NCBI GenBank assembly: GCA_004802705.1
Contig: SGPL01000285.1
Span: 1-42,949, forward strand
Length of the DNA: 42,949 nt
Source: Bondarzewia mesenterica
Taxonomy: Eukaryota > Basidiomycota > Agaricomycetes > Russulales > Bondarzewiaceae
Direction: 5' to 3'
How positions within the stretch are numbered: the first letter of the stretch is position 1; every line of letters begins with the position of its first letter. A program made the translations under genes and the position numbers. Under the pieces are notes generated by a model. That model did no database searches. It saw only the letters and a program-made list of their open reading frames with translations, and was not told the origin of the DNA. Positions 1 through 8,770 of the stretch are shown here, in pieces.

Positions 1-2622
1 GGAGGCGCGGTCCCGATACTTGGGTTGCGCTGGGGCGCTCGAGCTCGACGCGGCCGCCACTTTCGCGGCGCTGGCCTTCTCGCGGGCGAGATCGCGTAGG
101 TTGGCATCCCTGTAATTTTTCTATTGCACGAGATTTTATTTTTATTTAGAATGTCAAACGATCAGAAAGGTTATTGACATGTGCAAGGCGCGAACAGGTA
201 CGTGCCTTGTGGAGGTCGGATTCCTTGTTATGCCGCTTGAGCTGGTCCAGCGACTTGAATTGCCGCGCGCAAAGCAGGCAGGTAAACTTGACCATGTCAG
301 AGAACTCGAATTCCGTCTCGGGAGGCAGTGGCGTGGAAGACTTGGCCTTGACTTCGGGGGTCACCGACTTCGCAGGCGTGCCCTGCTTCACGGGAGTTGC
401 CTAGTAAGAATCAAGGTTCAGCGTTCAGAATAACACACCCCGCACTCAGTGAAAGAGACTTTACCGATGCCGTCGAAGTTGAAGGGCCGGCGGCAGACAC
501 GCCCGCGCCTAATTCTTCCTGGACTTGATTCCACTTGTTGATATTGCTGGCGGTCTGAAACATCATATAGTGGATAGATTAGGGACTGAGTTCGATAATC
601 ATCGCGAGGAGAACTGATCTGAAACGCACCTTCTTGCTGGCGATCATCGGCGGCACCTTCTTGGCCGCAGCAACTGCATGGCACGAACCATCAATACACA
701 CATCCACAAGAAATCGTCTTCACATCTCGGAACATGGGACAAACCCTTGGCGTCATCGGTCGCAGAAGTCTTCTCCGCACTCTCATCATCGTTCGTGGCC
801 GTCTCGTCCGTCATCGAGAATCCCAAGGTCAACGGTGCCGCCGGTTTCGCTGGTGCCGAAGTAAAGTCAGATGATAAATATAGCAGGAAGATGATGGGGC
901 GCCATACGTGCTGTGCTGGCCACGCCCTTGCTGGAGGCCAAACCTCCCTTGAAACTCAGAGTGACGGGCTTGTCGGAAACTGGCAGAGCGGACGCCTCGA
1001 CAGGCGCCGGACGCTCCACCGCATGATCATCAACGGCTAGAATGCAACGGTAAAACACAGCAATTTCAGAAGAGAAAGACCGATTACCTTTCCTCTTTCT
1101 TTCCTTCTTAACCGCGCCGGTGGCTGTCGGCTGCTGGACAGGCTCCTCAACTTTAAACTCCAGCATAGCGATTGTCGAAGCTTCGTCCCAGTACTTGACC
1201 CATGTGCCTTCTACCCCACCGAGAGCCAACGAAGAGGGGATGCTGGCTGCGTCGCGCTGCATAGGATCCGACAGGGGCTGGAAAGAGTACATGTGCGCGA
1301 ACGAGGCCGCAACGGGACGATCAGAGATACGGAAGCCATTCGGATGAATTTGAGGAGACATCATTGCCGCGAGAACGGCCGAAGCCGCCTATAAAGAAGA
1401 GAAAGAGTTTGAAGCATCAAGCATCTCCAACGAGACATCGCAGTTTGAAAGACGACGTTACCTGCACATCCACAAACTCCACGAATGCAAAGCCCCAGCT
1501 TGCCATTGTGACCTTATCCTTGATGAGTATGATCCGCTTCATACCCTTCGCGCCCTCCGTGTGAAGCCCAGAAGACGTCTTCATAGCCTGTGCAATAGCC
1601 TGAGGGCCAGAAAGCGAATCCAGTCCGCGGAACAACAAGACCGGTGCCTGCGAATTGCCGATGTCGCGCGTCCCGTCGTTCGAGTGCGTCGGCCTACCAA
1701 AGCGGTTCTTATCTCCAGGGTTAGCGCTCTGAGAATAATCAATCTTGACTCTACGGCCGTTGTGCGGCGTGCCCATCTCCAGGGCCTTGTGGAATGCGGC
1801 CGTTGCGGACGCACCGTGAGATGCGGGCGGAGGGACCTGGATGAATGGGAAGAGAGGATCGACGAACGCACGCGCGTGCTCGACGGTCGTAAACTGCGCA
1901 AAGCCGAAACCTTTTGATTGGCCTTCAAAGGAGCAGAGGAACAAGGAGGGGGGAAAAAAGAAAAAGAGACGTCAATGCAAATGGCCAGCAGCAGAGTCAA
2001 GTGATGGGCAAGTGCCTGTTGATCTCTCTCGGATTATTGTGACCGTTTCGATAGAGCAGCCATGACCGGCTAGGTACGCTTGGAGCTGTGGCAGACGTTC
2101 AGTGAGGTTGCATATGGCGACGGAAGGAAGGAAGTTCAACGGACGTCCGCCTCGGTGAAATCAGGATCCAGTCCAAGGAAGATGACATGCGCGCTGGGCT
2201 CGCTGGGGACGAGAGGCTTTTTGGCTTGAGCATGGAATCCGCCGCCGCCGCGACCAGCCCCGCCGCTGCTGCCGCCGCCGTAGCCGCCCCGCGACGGGCG
2301 GACATCTTGTTGTTCGTGATAGCTCGTATCGTGATAGCTCGTATCGTAATAGTTCGTATCATAGCTGCCTTCATCCCAGTTCTGTGACGCATCATAACCC
2401 TGGAGACAATTATGCATGAAAAACTTGACCGGCGAATGATGAATTGCTGCGCTGACGCACCCCGTTGTTATATTTTCTCCTCTTTCCTTCACCGTGATAG
2501 TCCTCCTCTCTTCCTCTGACATTTCCTCTTCCGCCTCCACTATGGTCATACCAACCTCCACCTCCACCGTCGTCCCAATTATTACTCTTACCTCTGTCCC
2601 ATTCGCGGTTGTTGTAAGCCAT
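1..2622 (-). CDS. RBM5/RBM10-like RNA-binding splicing factor (3' end outside window)
   Basis: Exons (minus): 2622-2461, 2399-2145, 2085-2016, 1922-1462, 1388-1088, 1036-908, 849-745 (or 849-724), 673-630, 554-465, 400-206 and 120-1; phases agree throughout. The N-terminus is rich in Gly, Asp and Tyr. RRM1 starts near residue 122 (HVIFLGLDPDF; RNP1-like KGFGFAQF). RRM2 covers about 265-355 (APVLLFRGL; WGFAFVEF). A C2H2 finger follows near 575-600 (CLLC...HNKESDLH), then KYRDRAS at the edge, a motif that precedes the G-patch in RBM5/RBM10 proteins. I see no RanBP2 finger between the RRMs, unlike the human proteins. The expected role is nuclear pre-mRNA splicing (3' splice-site choice). Two introns (205-121 and 2015-1923) fit only as GC-AG. 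The start is the ATG at 2622; the codons upstream run toward the neighbour's ATG. The family call is firm, but the exact orthologue is not. Confidence 0.88.
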
Positions 2623-2720
2623 GAGTCTGATGATGTGTGTATGAAAGTAGCGAGGTGACGGTGACGGAACACGTATGGGATAAACAGGAGTAAACAAACT
2701 CCGACTTAATATCATCCACC
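2623..2720. promoter_or_regulatory. 98-bp divergent intergenic region (shared promoter)
   Basis: Only 98 bp separate the ATG of the splicing-factor gene (minus, 2622) from the ATG of the complex I subunit (plus, 2721). Both 5' leaders and core promoters must fit here or overlap. I see no TATA box. A shared bidirectional promoter is inferred from the spacing. Confidence 0.6.
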
Positions 2721-3200
2721 ATGGCTCACGGTCAGTGAATTGTGTGCTGCGCTTGTTCTTACACTCATTCGCCTTTTTTCTTTCTCAGGTTATGTGAAAG
2801 TGGGTGGATATATATTTTACAGATGTTTATGAGCTAAACATTGGTCCAGCATGATCCAGCCGTGGACAGATGGAACCGAATGGTAAACCTTCGAACTTCA
2901 TCTAACTTCACGGGCACTAACTCCGTTTACTGTATATCGTAGCGTGAGGATGTCTACAAGCACTTCCGCTTCACGACCAAAGCATCTTTGATCTCCCTGG
3001 CTGGTATGGTTCTCATTCCGGCCGGGCTTCTCTGGTTCACAGCCCAGCAGGACGTACGTTCGCGTGTTGGTCGCGCACGTCGCATATACTCATCTACGTC
3101 GTTTCGTTTCCCTCAGCGCAAATGGCAGTTCCCTGGAAAGCGCAAGAATGAATCGCTATATAGGATCCCACCACCGAGCGCTCAGCCAACAGAGGAGTAA
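2721..3200 (+). CDS. Mitochondrial complex I accessory subunit, B15/NDUFB4-like
   Basis: Exons 2721-2730, 2789-2793 (5 nt), 2850-2882, 2943-3053 and 3117-3200 give 80 residues. The protein has the DPAVDRWNRM-REDVYKHFRFT pattern of the small B15-type subunits, then one hydrophobic helix (LISLAGMVLIPAGLLWFTA, about residues 37-55) and a basic C-terminal tail (KWQFPGKRKNESLY). Such subunits sit in the membrane arm of NADH:ubiquinone oxidoreductase in the inner mitochondrial membrane and have no catalytic role. The 5-nt exon is needed to keep frame: joining exon 1 directly to exon 3 gives an immediate stop. Its stop codon lies 65 bp from the COQ7 stop (tail to tail). Assignment rests on pattern and length and is good but not certain. 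Confidence 0.72.
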
Positions 3201-3265
3201 ATTATCATCTCGCTATCATTACGTCGCATTCCGTATTCGAGCAGCAATGCATTCGACTCCGCAAT

Positions 3266-4098
3266 TTAGACCCTCTTGCAGAGCTCAATCGCAACCTTAC
3301 AGCCAGCACCGATCACAGAGCTAAGCAACGCGTGTGCAGGCGCGCGCTGAGAGTTGTGCTCGACCGCAGTGTCCAAGTGCTCCAACTCATCGTCCCGGAA
3401 CTCACGTATGACGTCCTTCAGCAAAGGGAGACTCGGGTGCTCGGTTGAGAACTCGTCCATTTCCTTCAATTGGCTGTTACAGAGATATGAAATGAGCACA
3501 ATTATGCCAAGAAAAGCAGATACTGTGATACGCACTCATCATAATGCTCGCCAATGACGGTTTCCACTGCCTCAGTGCACGCCATAGCGGCCTCCTTGCC
3601 CATCAAGGCAGTCACAGCCCCCAAGCCAAAGCCAGCCACTTTCGCAACCTCCCAAAGGACAGTGGGCCTGACGCGATGTTGTACCTGCAGCTTGTTCATG
3701 ACGGCCAGGTGTTTCTTCTCCTGATCCCACATGTCCTGATCAAGCCGCGAAACGATACCCATCAGACGAGGTTGCTATGCTCACGAAATGGAGATCAAAC
3801 GCACTTGAATCAACGAGGCTGTTGAACGATCTCGGCGCAAGATGGCCAGTTGACCCTTGTAAATAAAGTTTGCGGCAATCTCTCCGGCCTGGTCGACACG
3901 GAGAGCAGCGTCTAATGCATTTCTCTGGGATGGGGTGAGGTCTTGAGGGGTCGAAGAAACAGAGGGGTCGACGCCATGGGACGCGTCGGTGTATTTCGAT
4001 GACGGTTGTTGGGCTTGCGCATGCAGAGCAGCAGCAAATGAAGGTCTTAACCGCAGTGGAAGACGGAGAGACGGTCGAACGGAGGCAAGCATCATCAT
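3266..4098 (-). CDS. COQ7: 5-demethoxyubiquinone hydroxylase (COQ7/CAT5)
   Basis: Exons 4098-3805, 3735-3536 and 3473-3266 give 233 residues. The protein is a di-iron monooxygenase of ubiquinone biosynthesis, converting demethoxyubiquinol to demethylubiquinol on the matrix face of the inner mitochondrial membrane. The carboxylate-bridged di-iron ligand motifs are all visible: [16 protein letters not shown] (E104, H107), GEHYDD and [11 protein letters not shown]. The first 40 or so residues are rich in Arg, Leu and Ala with no acidic residue, as expected for a mitochondrial presequence. The codons start MMM, so the exact initiator is open by one or two residues. Length matches fungal COQ7. It converges on the complex I subunit gene. 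Confidence 0.95.
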
Positions 4099-4902
4099 TA
4101 CCGCTAGGAGCTAAGTTACGCGCTACCGTTTCGGAGCTCGCGGTAGTTTGATGCGGCGAGACTCGAGAGGGGGAAAGCGCGCGCACAGCCTGATCGTCTC
4201 AGTCGACACGGCGGCCATGAGCCTGAGCCTCCAAGCAAACAACGGCCGTCATCGACAATCATATTTTTTCACCAGCAACGCACGGCTATCCTTGCAATTG
4301 CTGATTAGCGTCAATTGGCGCCCAATCTGCTGTACCGCCTGTCCACCGACCCAAGCCTAATGGCACCCCGCGAATGTTCGAACTTCACCCAGACCACGTT
4401 CCAGGCGTAACATCGCCAAAATGCATCAAAAATGTCTACTTGGCATCACTGTGTGGTATGGACCTGTAACTGGTAAAGACAGCCAAGCGCCCACACAGGC
4501 TCGCTTCACTGACGCCTCTGAATCATCCAGTGCACGCTGCACTAACCGCAATATGATGTTCTGCATGACCACCGGGCCTGGTTTCTGATGGTCCAGAGAT
4601 ATCCAACGGAGAAGGCGCCATCAACGACTCGAACCGAACTTCACCGTTTCAATGTCTTTTAAACATATAAAAAGGTGGGGCTGCTCACCCTGATTCCTCA
4701 GCTCCTGCTCATTTCATATTCACCTCGGTACTGGTTGGTGAGTGCTCCTCGTCCTCTCCCTCCCAATGTCTTCTTCAATATTGAACACGCCGGTTTATTT
4801 TCTAGCCTTCTACGTTTTTTATTCACCCACTCATTTGCATTCGCGCCCTCATTCAATAACTCAAAGAACTACTTTTNNATNATTATCACCATCTTCGTCA
4901 AA
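4099..4902 (+). promoter_or_regulatory. Intergenic region with TATA box for the secreted repeat protein
   Basis: No convincing gene is seen between the COQ7 start and the next ATG at 4903. A clear TATA element (CATATAAAAAGG) lies at 4664-4675, about 230 bp upstream of that ATG, and is followed by a pyrimidine-rich leader. Three Ns (4877, 4878 and 4881) fall in the leader. A TATA box with a long leader suggests a strongly regulated gene. Confidence 0.6.
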
Positions 4903-6256
4903 ATGCATTCTTCTGCTGCTGTCGCTGCTCTCCTCATCGCCGCCGCCGCGTCCCCCGTGATGGCCATTCCCGTTTCGTAAGTTTTCCCACTCAGCAAGAT
5001 GGGGATCCGCTAACATCTCACCTTTTGAATAGTCACACTCAGGCCCGTTCTGAGGAGATTGATGCTCGTGGCCTGAGCCTTGGCACTATTGGCAAGGAAC
5101 TCGGTGTCGGTGCCCTTGGCGGTGGTGCCCTTGCTGCCCTCAACCACTTCCTAGGCGGAGGCAGTGAGTCATCTTCCAGCCGCCGCGACGTCAATTCCAA
5201 TGCCTTGAAGAACATACTTGAAACCCTCATGACCCCTGCCGGGGAATTCAAGTAAGGTTTCAGCTTTATCATCTTTTGGCACAGCCTTTAATTCCTCTTC
5301 GCTCTGCAGTGAACTTGCGACTCGTGGACTCCCTGTCAGTACCATCTTAAAAGAGTTCGGCACCGGTATTCTTGGTGGTGGTGCTCTGACTGGCCTCGAA
5401 CAATTGCTTGGAGGTGGTGGCAGCGGCAGCCAGACTTCGAGCCGTCGCGCACTCGAGGAGCTCGACGCTCGTAGTTTCGGCAGCATCCTCGGGAAGCTCA
5501 TCCCATCCGCAGAGCAAGATCTCACCACCGTCCTCAAGAACAGCGTCATCGGTGGTCTCGCCTCCGGTGGAGTCGTTGCAGCTGGGCAAGCTGTCGAAGG
5601 CGACTCCAACACGTACGTCCTCAATCTCATTTCCCCTTACAGTCCCAAACTAAGCAGCCGCGTCATGTAGCCGCCGCGCTCTCGAGGAACTTGATGCTCG
5701 TGGTTTCGGCAGCATCCTCGGGAAGCTCATCCCATCCGCAGAGCAAGATCTCACCACCGTCCTCAAGAACAGCGTCCTTGGCGGCCTTGCTTCTGGCGGC
5801 GTTGTCGCCGCTGGCAACTCGATCCTGGGCAATAGTAACAGCCGCCGCGACCTTGACGCCCGCGAGCCTATCAGCTCCACCGGCAAGGGCATCCTCGGCA
5901 GTCTGGTCGGTCTCGGGGCGTCGTCCGCTGTTGGTCCTATCGTCAACGAAGTCGAAAAGCTCTTCGGCGGTGGAAATTCCAACGCCCGCCGTGAACTCGA
6001 GGACATCCTCGCTGCTCGCGAGCCTCTCAGCTCCACTGGCAAGGGCGTCATCGGTAGCTTGGCCGGACTCGCGGCCTCTTCCCTTGTCGGACCCGTTGTG
6101 AACGAGATTGAGAGCCTCTTCCGCCGTGACCTTGAGTGAGTTCCGGACATCGCATCTCAATTTGTCTGTTGTCTGATGGTTGTTTTCCCTTTTAGTGCTG
6201 ATACCTTGGTTGCCCTCAACTTGCTCGCCAGCCGGGCGCTGAACGAGCTCGACTAA
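4903..6256 (+). CDS. Secreted repeat protein with six Arg-Arg sites (KEX2-processed repeat protein type)
   Basis: Exons 4903-4976, 5033-5251, 5310-5612, 5671-6135 and 6196-6256 give 373 residues; all four introns are phase 2. A signal peptide (hydrophobic Ala/Leu run ending VMA) covers about residues 1-21. Six Arg-Arg pairs lie at residues 75, 143, 200, 257, 305 and 350, each just after a Ser/Asn/Gly/Thr-rich linker. They bound units of about 45-68 residues. Units open with a related motif (EEIDARG, ELATRG, LEELDAR twice, DLDAREP, ILAAREP) followed by a Gly/Ala/Leu-rich amphipathic stretch. Units 3 and 4 are near-identical, and units 5 and 6 are close relatives. There is no Cys and no known enzyme domain. 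KEX2-family proteases cut after such dibasic sites in the Golgi, so a multi-peptide precursor is likely. The function of the peptides is unknown. Confidence 0.85.
5443..5818 (+). repeat. Tandem 147-bp duplication inside the secreted repeat gene
   Basis: Bases 5443-5589 and 5672-5818 are near-identical. The core CGGCAGCATCCTCGGGAAGC and the bases after it match exactly over about 90 bp. Both copies start at an Arg-Arg codon pair, and the intron 5613-5670 lies between them. This is the youngest duplication in the gene. Confidence 0.85.
5864..6117 (+). repeat. Second diverged repeat pair in the same gene
   Basis: Units beginning CGCGAGCCTATCAGCTCC (about 5864) and CGCGAGCCTCTCAGCTCC (about 6020) are about 156 bp apart and encode AREP-(I/L)SSTGKG-(I/V)(L/I)GSL(V/A)GL segments. 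They are more diverged than the pair upstream and so are older. Confidence 0.75.
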
Positions 6257-6707
6257 TTTGACGAAGCATGGTTAACGATCTCTCACGACAAGTATTCTAT
6301 TGAGCTATTATTTGGGTGCAGTATTCAGCTGTAATTGCGGGTTTCTTGTGCTCCCTCTTGTTTGTAATTGGGGACGAATGCAAGGAGTTTAGGAGCTGAA
6401 TTGTTGTGCGACACGTTTGCTCGAGCATTCGATTGCTGTACAGGAGCACTGCACTCACTGAGATGGTGCAAAATAACGGAACGGAATCCATGAGTGCTAG
6501 TAATCCGTGGTATCAGTTCGGATCCGTTCCTGTAAGTACTCACGTAACCGAGTCAAATTGCAACATGGGAGCAGCTTGCTTTACAACCAGTTCGGTCGAC
6601 GATAGCCCGCAGCCCGATAAGACGCATCTCCGGCAAAAGACTTTTTACAAGAGATACGCTGAGTATATCAGAGTACTTACATCGTGAGTCTGAGTCTTGG
6701 AGAAAAA
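6257..6707. other. Intergenic region, no gene seen
   Basis: This is the 3' flank of the secreted repeat gene and the 5' flank of the transporter. Open frames here lack codon bias and family similarity. No TATA box or repeat stands out. Confidence 0.5.
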
Positions 6708-8333
6708 ATGTTCACGATGTCCACAACGGGAGCTGAAGTTTGCATACAGCTTGCCCCCATCCGAGTCCACGAACTCGAATCTTCATCAATCACAGCTGAT
6801 GATAAGAGCCATGTCGAGACAGTGGTTGTGGAACATCAGAGCAGTGTCGAATCCGTCCGCTCAGCAGCTGTCGTTGATGATACACCTGATGGTGGATATG
6901 GATGGGTGATTGTCGCGGCATGCAGCGTGATTTCGTACGTTCAAACATTTTTTGATTTATGAACCTCTCAATGCTAACACTGCGGCGTCAACCGTCCTCA
7001 GGTTCTTTTATGTCGGTCTAACGTATGCCTGGGGCATAATGCAAGCCCGGCTGAGTGCCTCTCACCTGGCCAAAGATTCCACGCTCTCGTTCATCGGTTC
7101 CACGACCTTCGCCTTCATCTCCTTCGCCGCCCTCGTCAACGCGCGCATCATCAGATGGCTCGGGACGCGCAACTCCGCGCTCGTCGCGTGTCTCTTTCTC
7201 GGTTTGGGCCAAATTCTCAATTCATTTGCCACGACCAGTGTGGGAGGACTTTTTGTGACGAACGGTGTCCTGGTGGGTTTCGGCACGAGCCTGTGCTTTA
7301 TGGTGATTACAATCTTTCACGTCCCGTGGAATTTACCGTATGTATTGATACTATCCTGTGTTCTAGGCTTGCGGGTCCCTTCCTGCACAGTACTTTAAGC
7401 GTCGCCGTGGCTTGGCCAACGGCTTCGTCTTTGCAGGCGGAGGAATTGGCGGGGGTGTATGGTCCATGTCAATAAGCTCGCTTATTGATCGCGTCGGCAT
7501 CCCATGGACTTTCAGGATTCTGGGTTTTATCACTCTCGGAATTACAATACCTGCGGCCATGCTTCTGAAAGAACGCACTCGTCGCGCGTCCGCAACCGTA
7601 GAATGGTAAATTGCCGCTTTTGTCTGCCTGCTCCCTCGTTCAACGTGCAACTCATATATTTCTCTAGGAGCCTCTTCAGAGATCCTAAATTCATCCTCTT
7701 ATTCTTGGGCTCCGGCCTTGCTACCTTCCCCATCCTCGTCCCAGCTTTCTTCATTCCCCTCTACGCTAACTCCCTCGGCGCATCCGCCTTCCTCGCCTCA
7801 GGGCTCCTAGCGGTCTTCAACCTCTCCTCTGCATTTGGACGTGTCGGCTTCGGGCTCCTCTGCGACAAAGTCGGCCCCATCTCCTCTTTGGCGCTCACCC
7901 TCATCCTCGCCGCCGTAAGCATGCTTGCCATATGGCCCGTATCCGCGAGCCTCGCACCGCTCGTCGTGTTCATCGTGCTGAACGGCTTGGGGAACGGCGG
8001 GTTTTTCTCCACGATGCCCAGCGTCGTCGGCCATATGTATGGGCAAACACGCTTCGCAAGCGCGCTGGCGATGGTTGTGACGGGTTGGGCTTTCGGCTAC
8101 TTACTGGTACGTGATACTAGTAAACGGCTATGTCTTGCACGTCACAAATAACATGCTTGGTATAGGGTTCTCCTGTTGCCGGATGGCTTTTGGATGCATA
8201 CGGAGGCTCTAGCGCGGGTCGCACGGCATTCCGTCCAGCGATCTACTTTGCAGGATCACTTTCCTTGCTCAGCGCGCTTATGATCTTGGTTATGAGGCAT
8301 CTCACAGTGAAGAAGATGTTTGCATATGCTTAA
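6708..8333 (+). CDS. MFS transporter, monocarboxylate/MCH family
   Basis: Exons 6708-6934, 7002-7302, 7367-7605, 7668-8106 and 8166-8333 give 457 residues. After a 60-residue hydrophilic N-terminus comes DGGYGWVIVAACSVIS, the conserved first-helix signature of monocarboxylate-porter-like MFS proteins. About 12 hydrophobic helices follow, in two halves joined by a charged loop (KERTRRASATVEW). Other family features are QYFKRRRGLANG after helix 4 and GRVGFGLLCDKVG in the second half. Fungal members include the S. cerevisiae MCH proteins, one of which moves riboflavin, so the substrate cannot be told. The ATG at 6708 sits in an A-rich context; another in-frame ATG lies at 6717. All phases agree, and the first intron has a TGCTAAC branch point. 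Confidence 0.92.
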
Positions 8334-8561
8334 ACGGAGTTCTACATATTGCTGCAAATTGAGATGCTTCAGTGAGTCATTCGAGCTGTCACCGTCAAAG
8401 CTCAGAGGTTACTGCCGACGCCAATCGGTACTTCCCCAGTGAAGAAAATACTTGTACATATAAAATTAATTATATCCTAAAACCACTAATCAGCATATAA
8501 GTATACGATGTTGCTCAGGTTCCACGAGGATAACAAACAACAAAGTGCATTTGAGTTGGGG

Positions 8562-8568
8562 AAAAAAA
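8562..8568 (-). terminator. RNA polymerase III terminator of tRNA-Ser
   Basis: Seven consecutive Ts on the minus strand lie 25 nt downstream of the tRNA 3' end. This is the first run of four or more Ts after the gene. Confidence 0.7.
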
Positions 8569-8593
8569 TCATCAATTCATTCCTTACGACATA

Positions 8594-8675
8594 CGACACC
8601 AGCAGGATTTGAACCTGCGCTCACATAGTGAAACAGATTTCTAATCTGTCGCCGTAACCACTTGGCTATAGTGCC
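8594..8675 (-). tRNA. tRNA-Ser (anticodon AGA)
   Basis: The 82-nt cloverleaf is on the minus strand. The acceptor stem is GGCACTA/TGGTGTC (with two G-U pairs) and the discriminator is G. The anticodon stem is ACAGA/TCTGT with loop TTAGAAA, giving anticodon AGA. A long variable arm (TCAC/GTGA pairing) is typical of class II serine tRNAs. The T arm is GCAGG/CCTGC with loop TTCGAAT, and the internal B box GGTTCGAATCC is intact. There is no intron. AGA is expected to become IGA and read UCU, UCC and UCA codons. Confidence 0.95.
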
Positions 8676-8770
8676 CTAGGACTCGATATCCAAATGAAAT
8701 CAATGTATTCAGGTTTACTATAACTTAGTAGATTCTCAGTGCATACATATGGCTGGTGATCCAGTGATGA

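Noticed and set aside
4148..4360. Plus-strand open frame upstream of COQ7
   Set aside because: It overlaps the COQ7 promoter side and has no motif, codon bias or splice support.
5650..6160. Long minus-strand open frames over the secreted repeat gene
   Set aside because: They arise from GC-rich repeated codons of the plus-strand gene; they lack a start context, introns and any motif, and would run through real splice sites.
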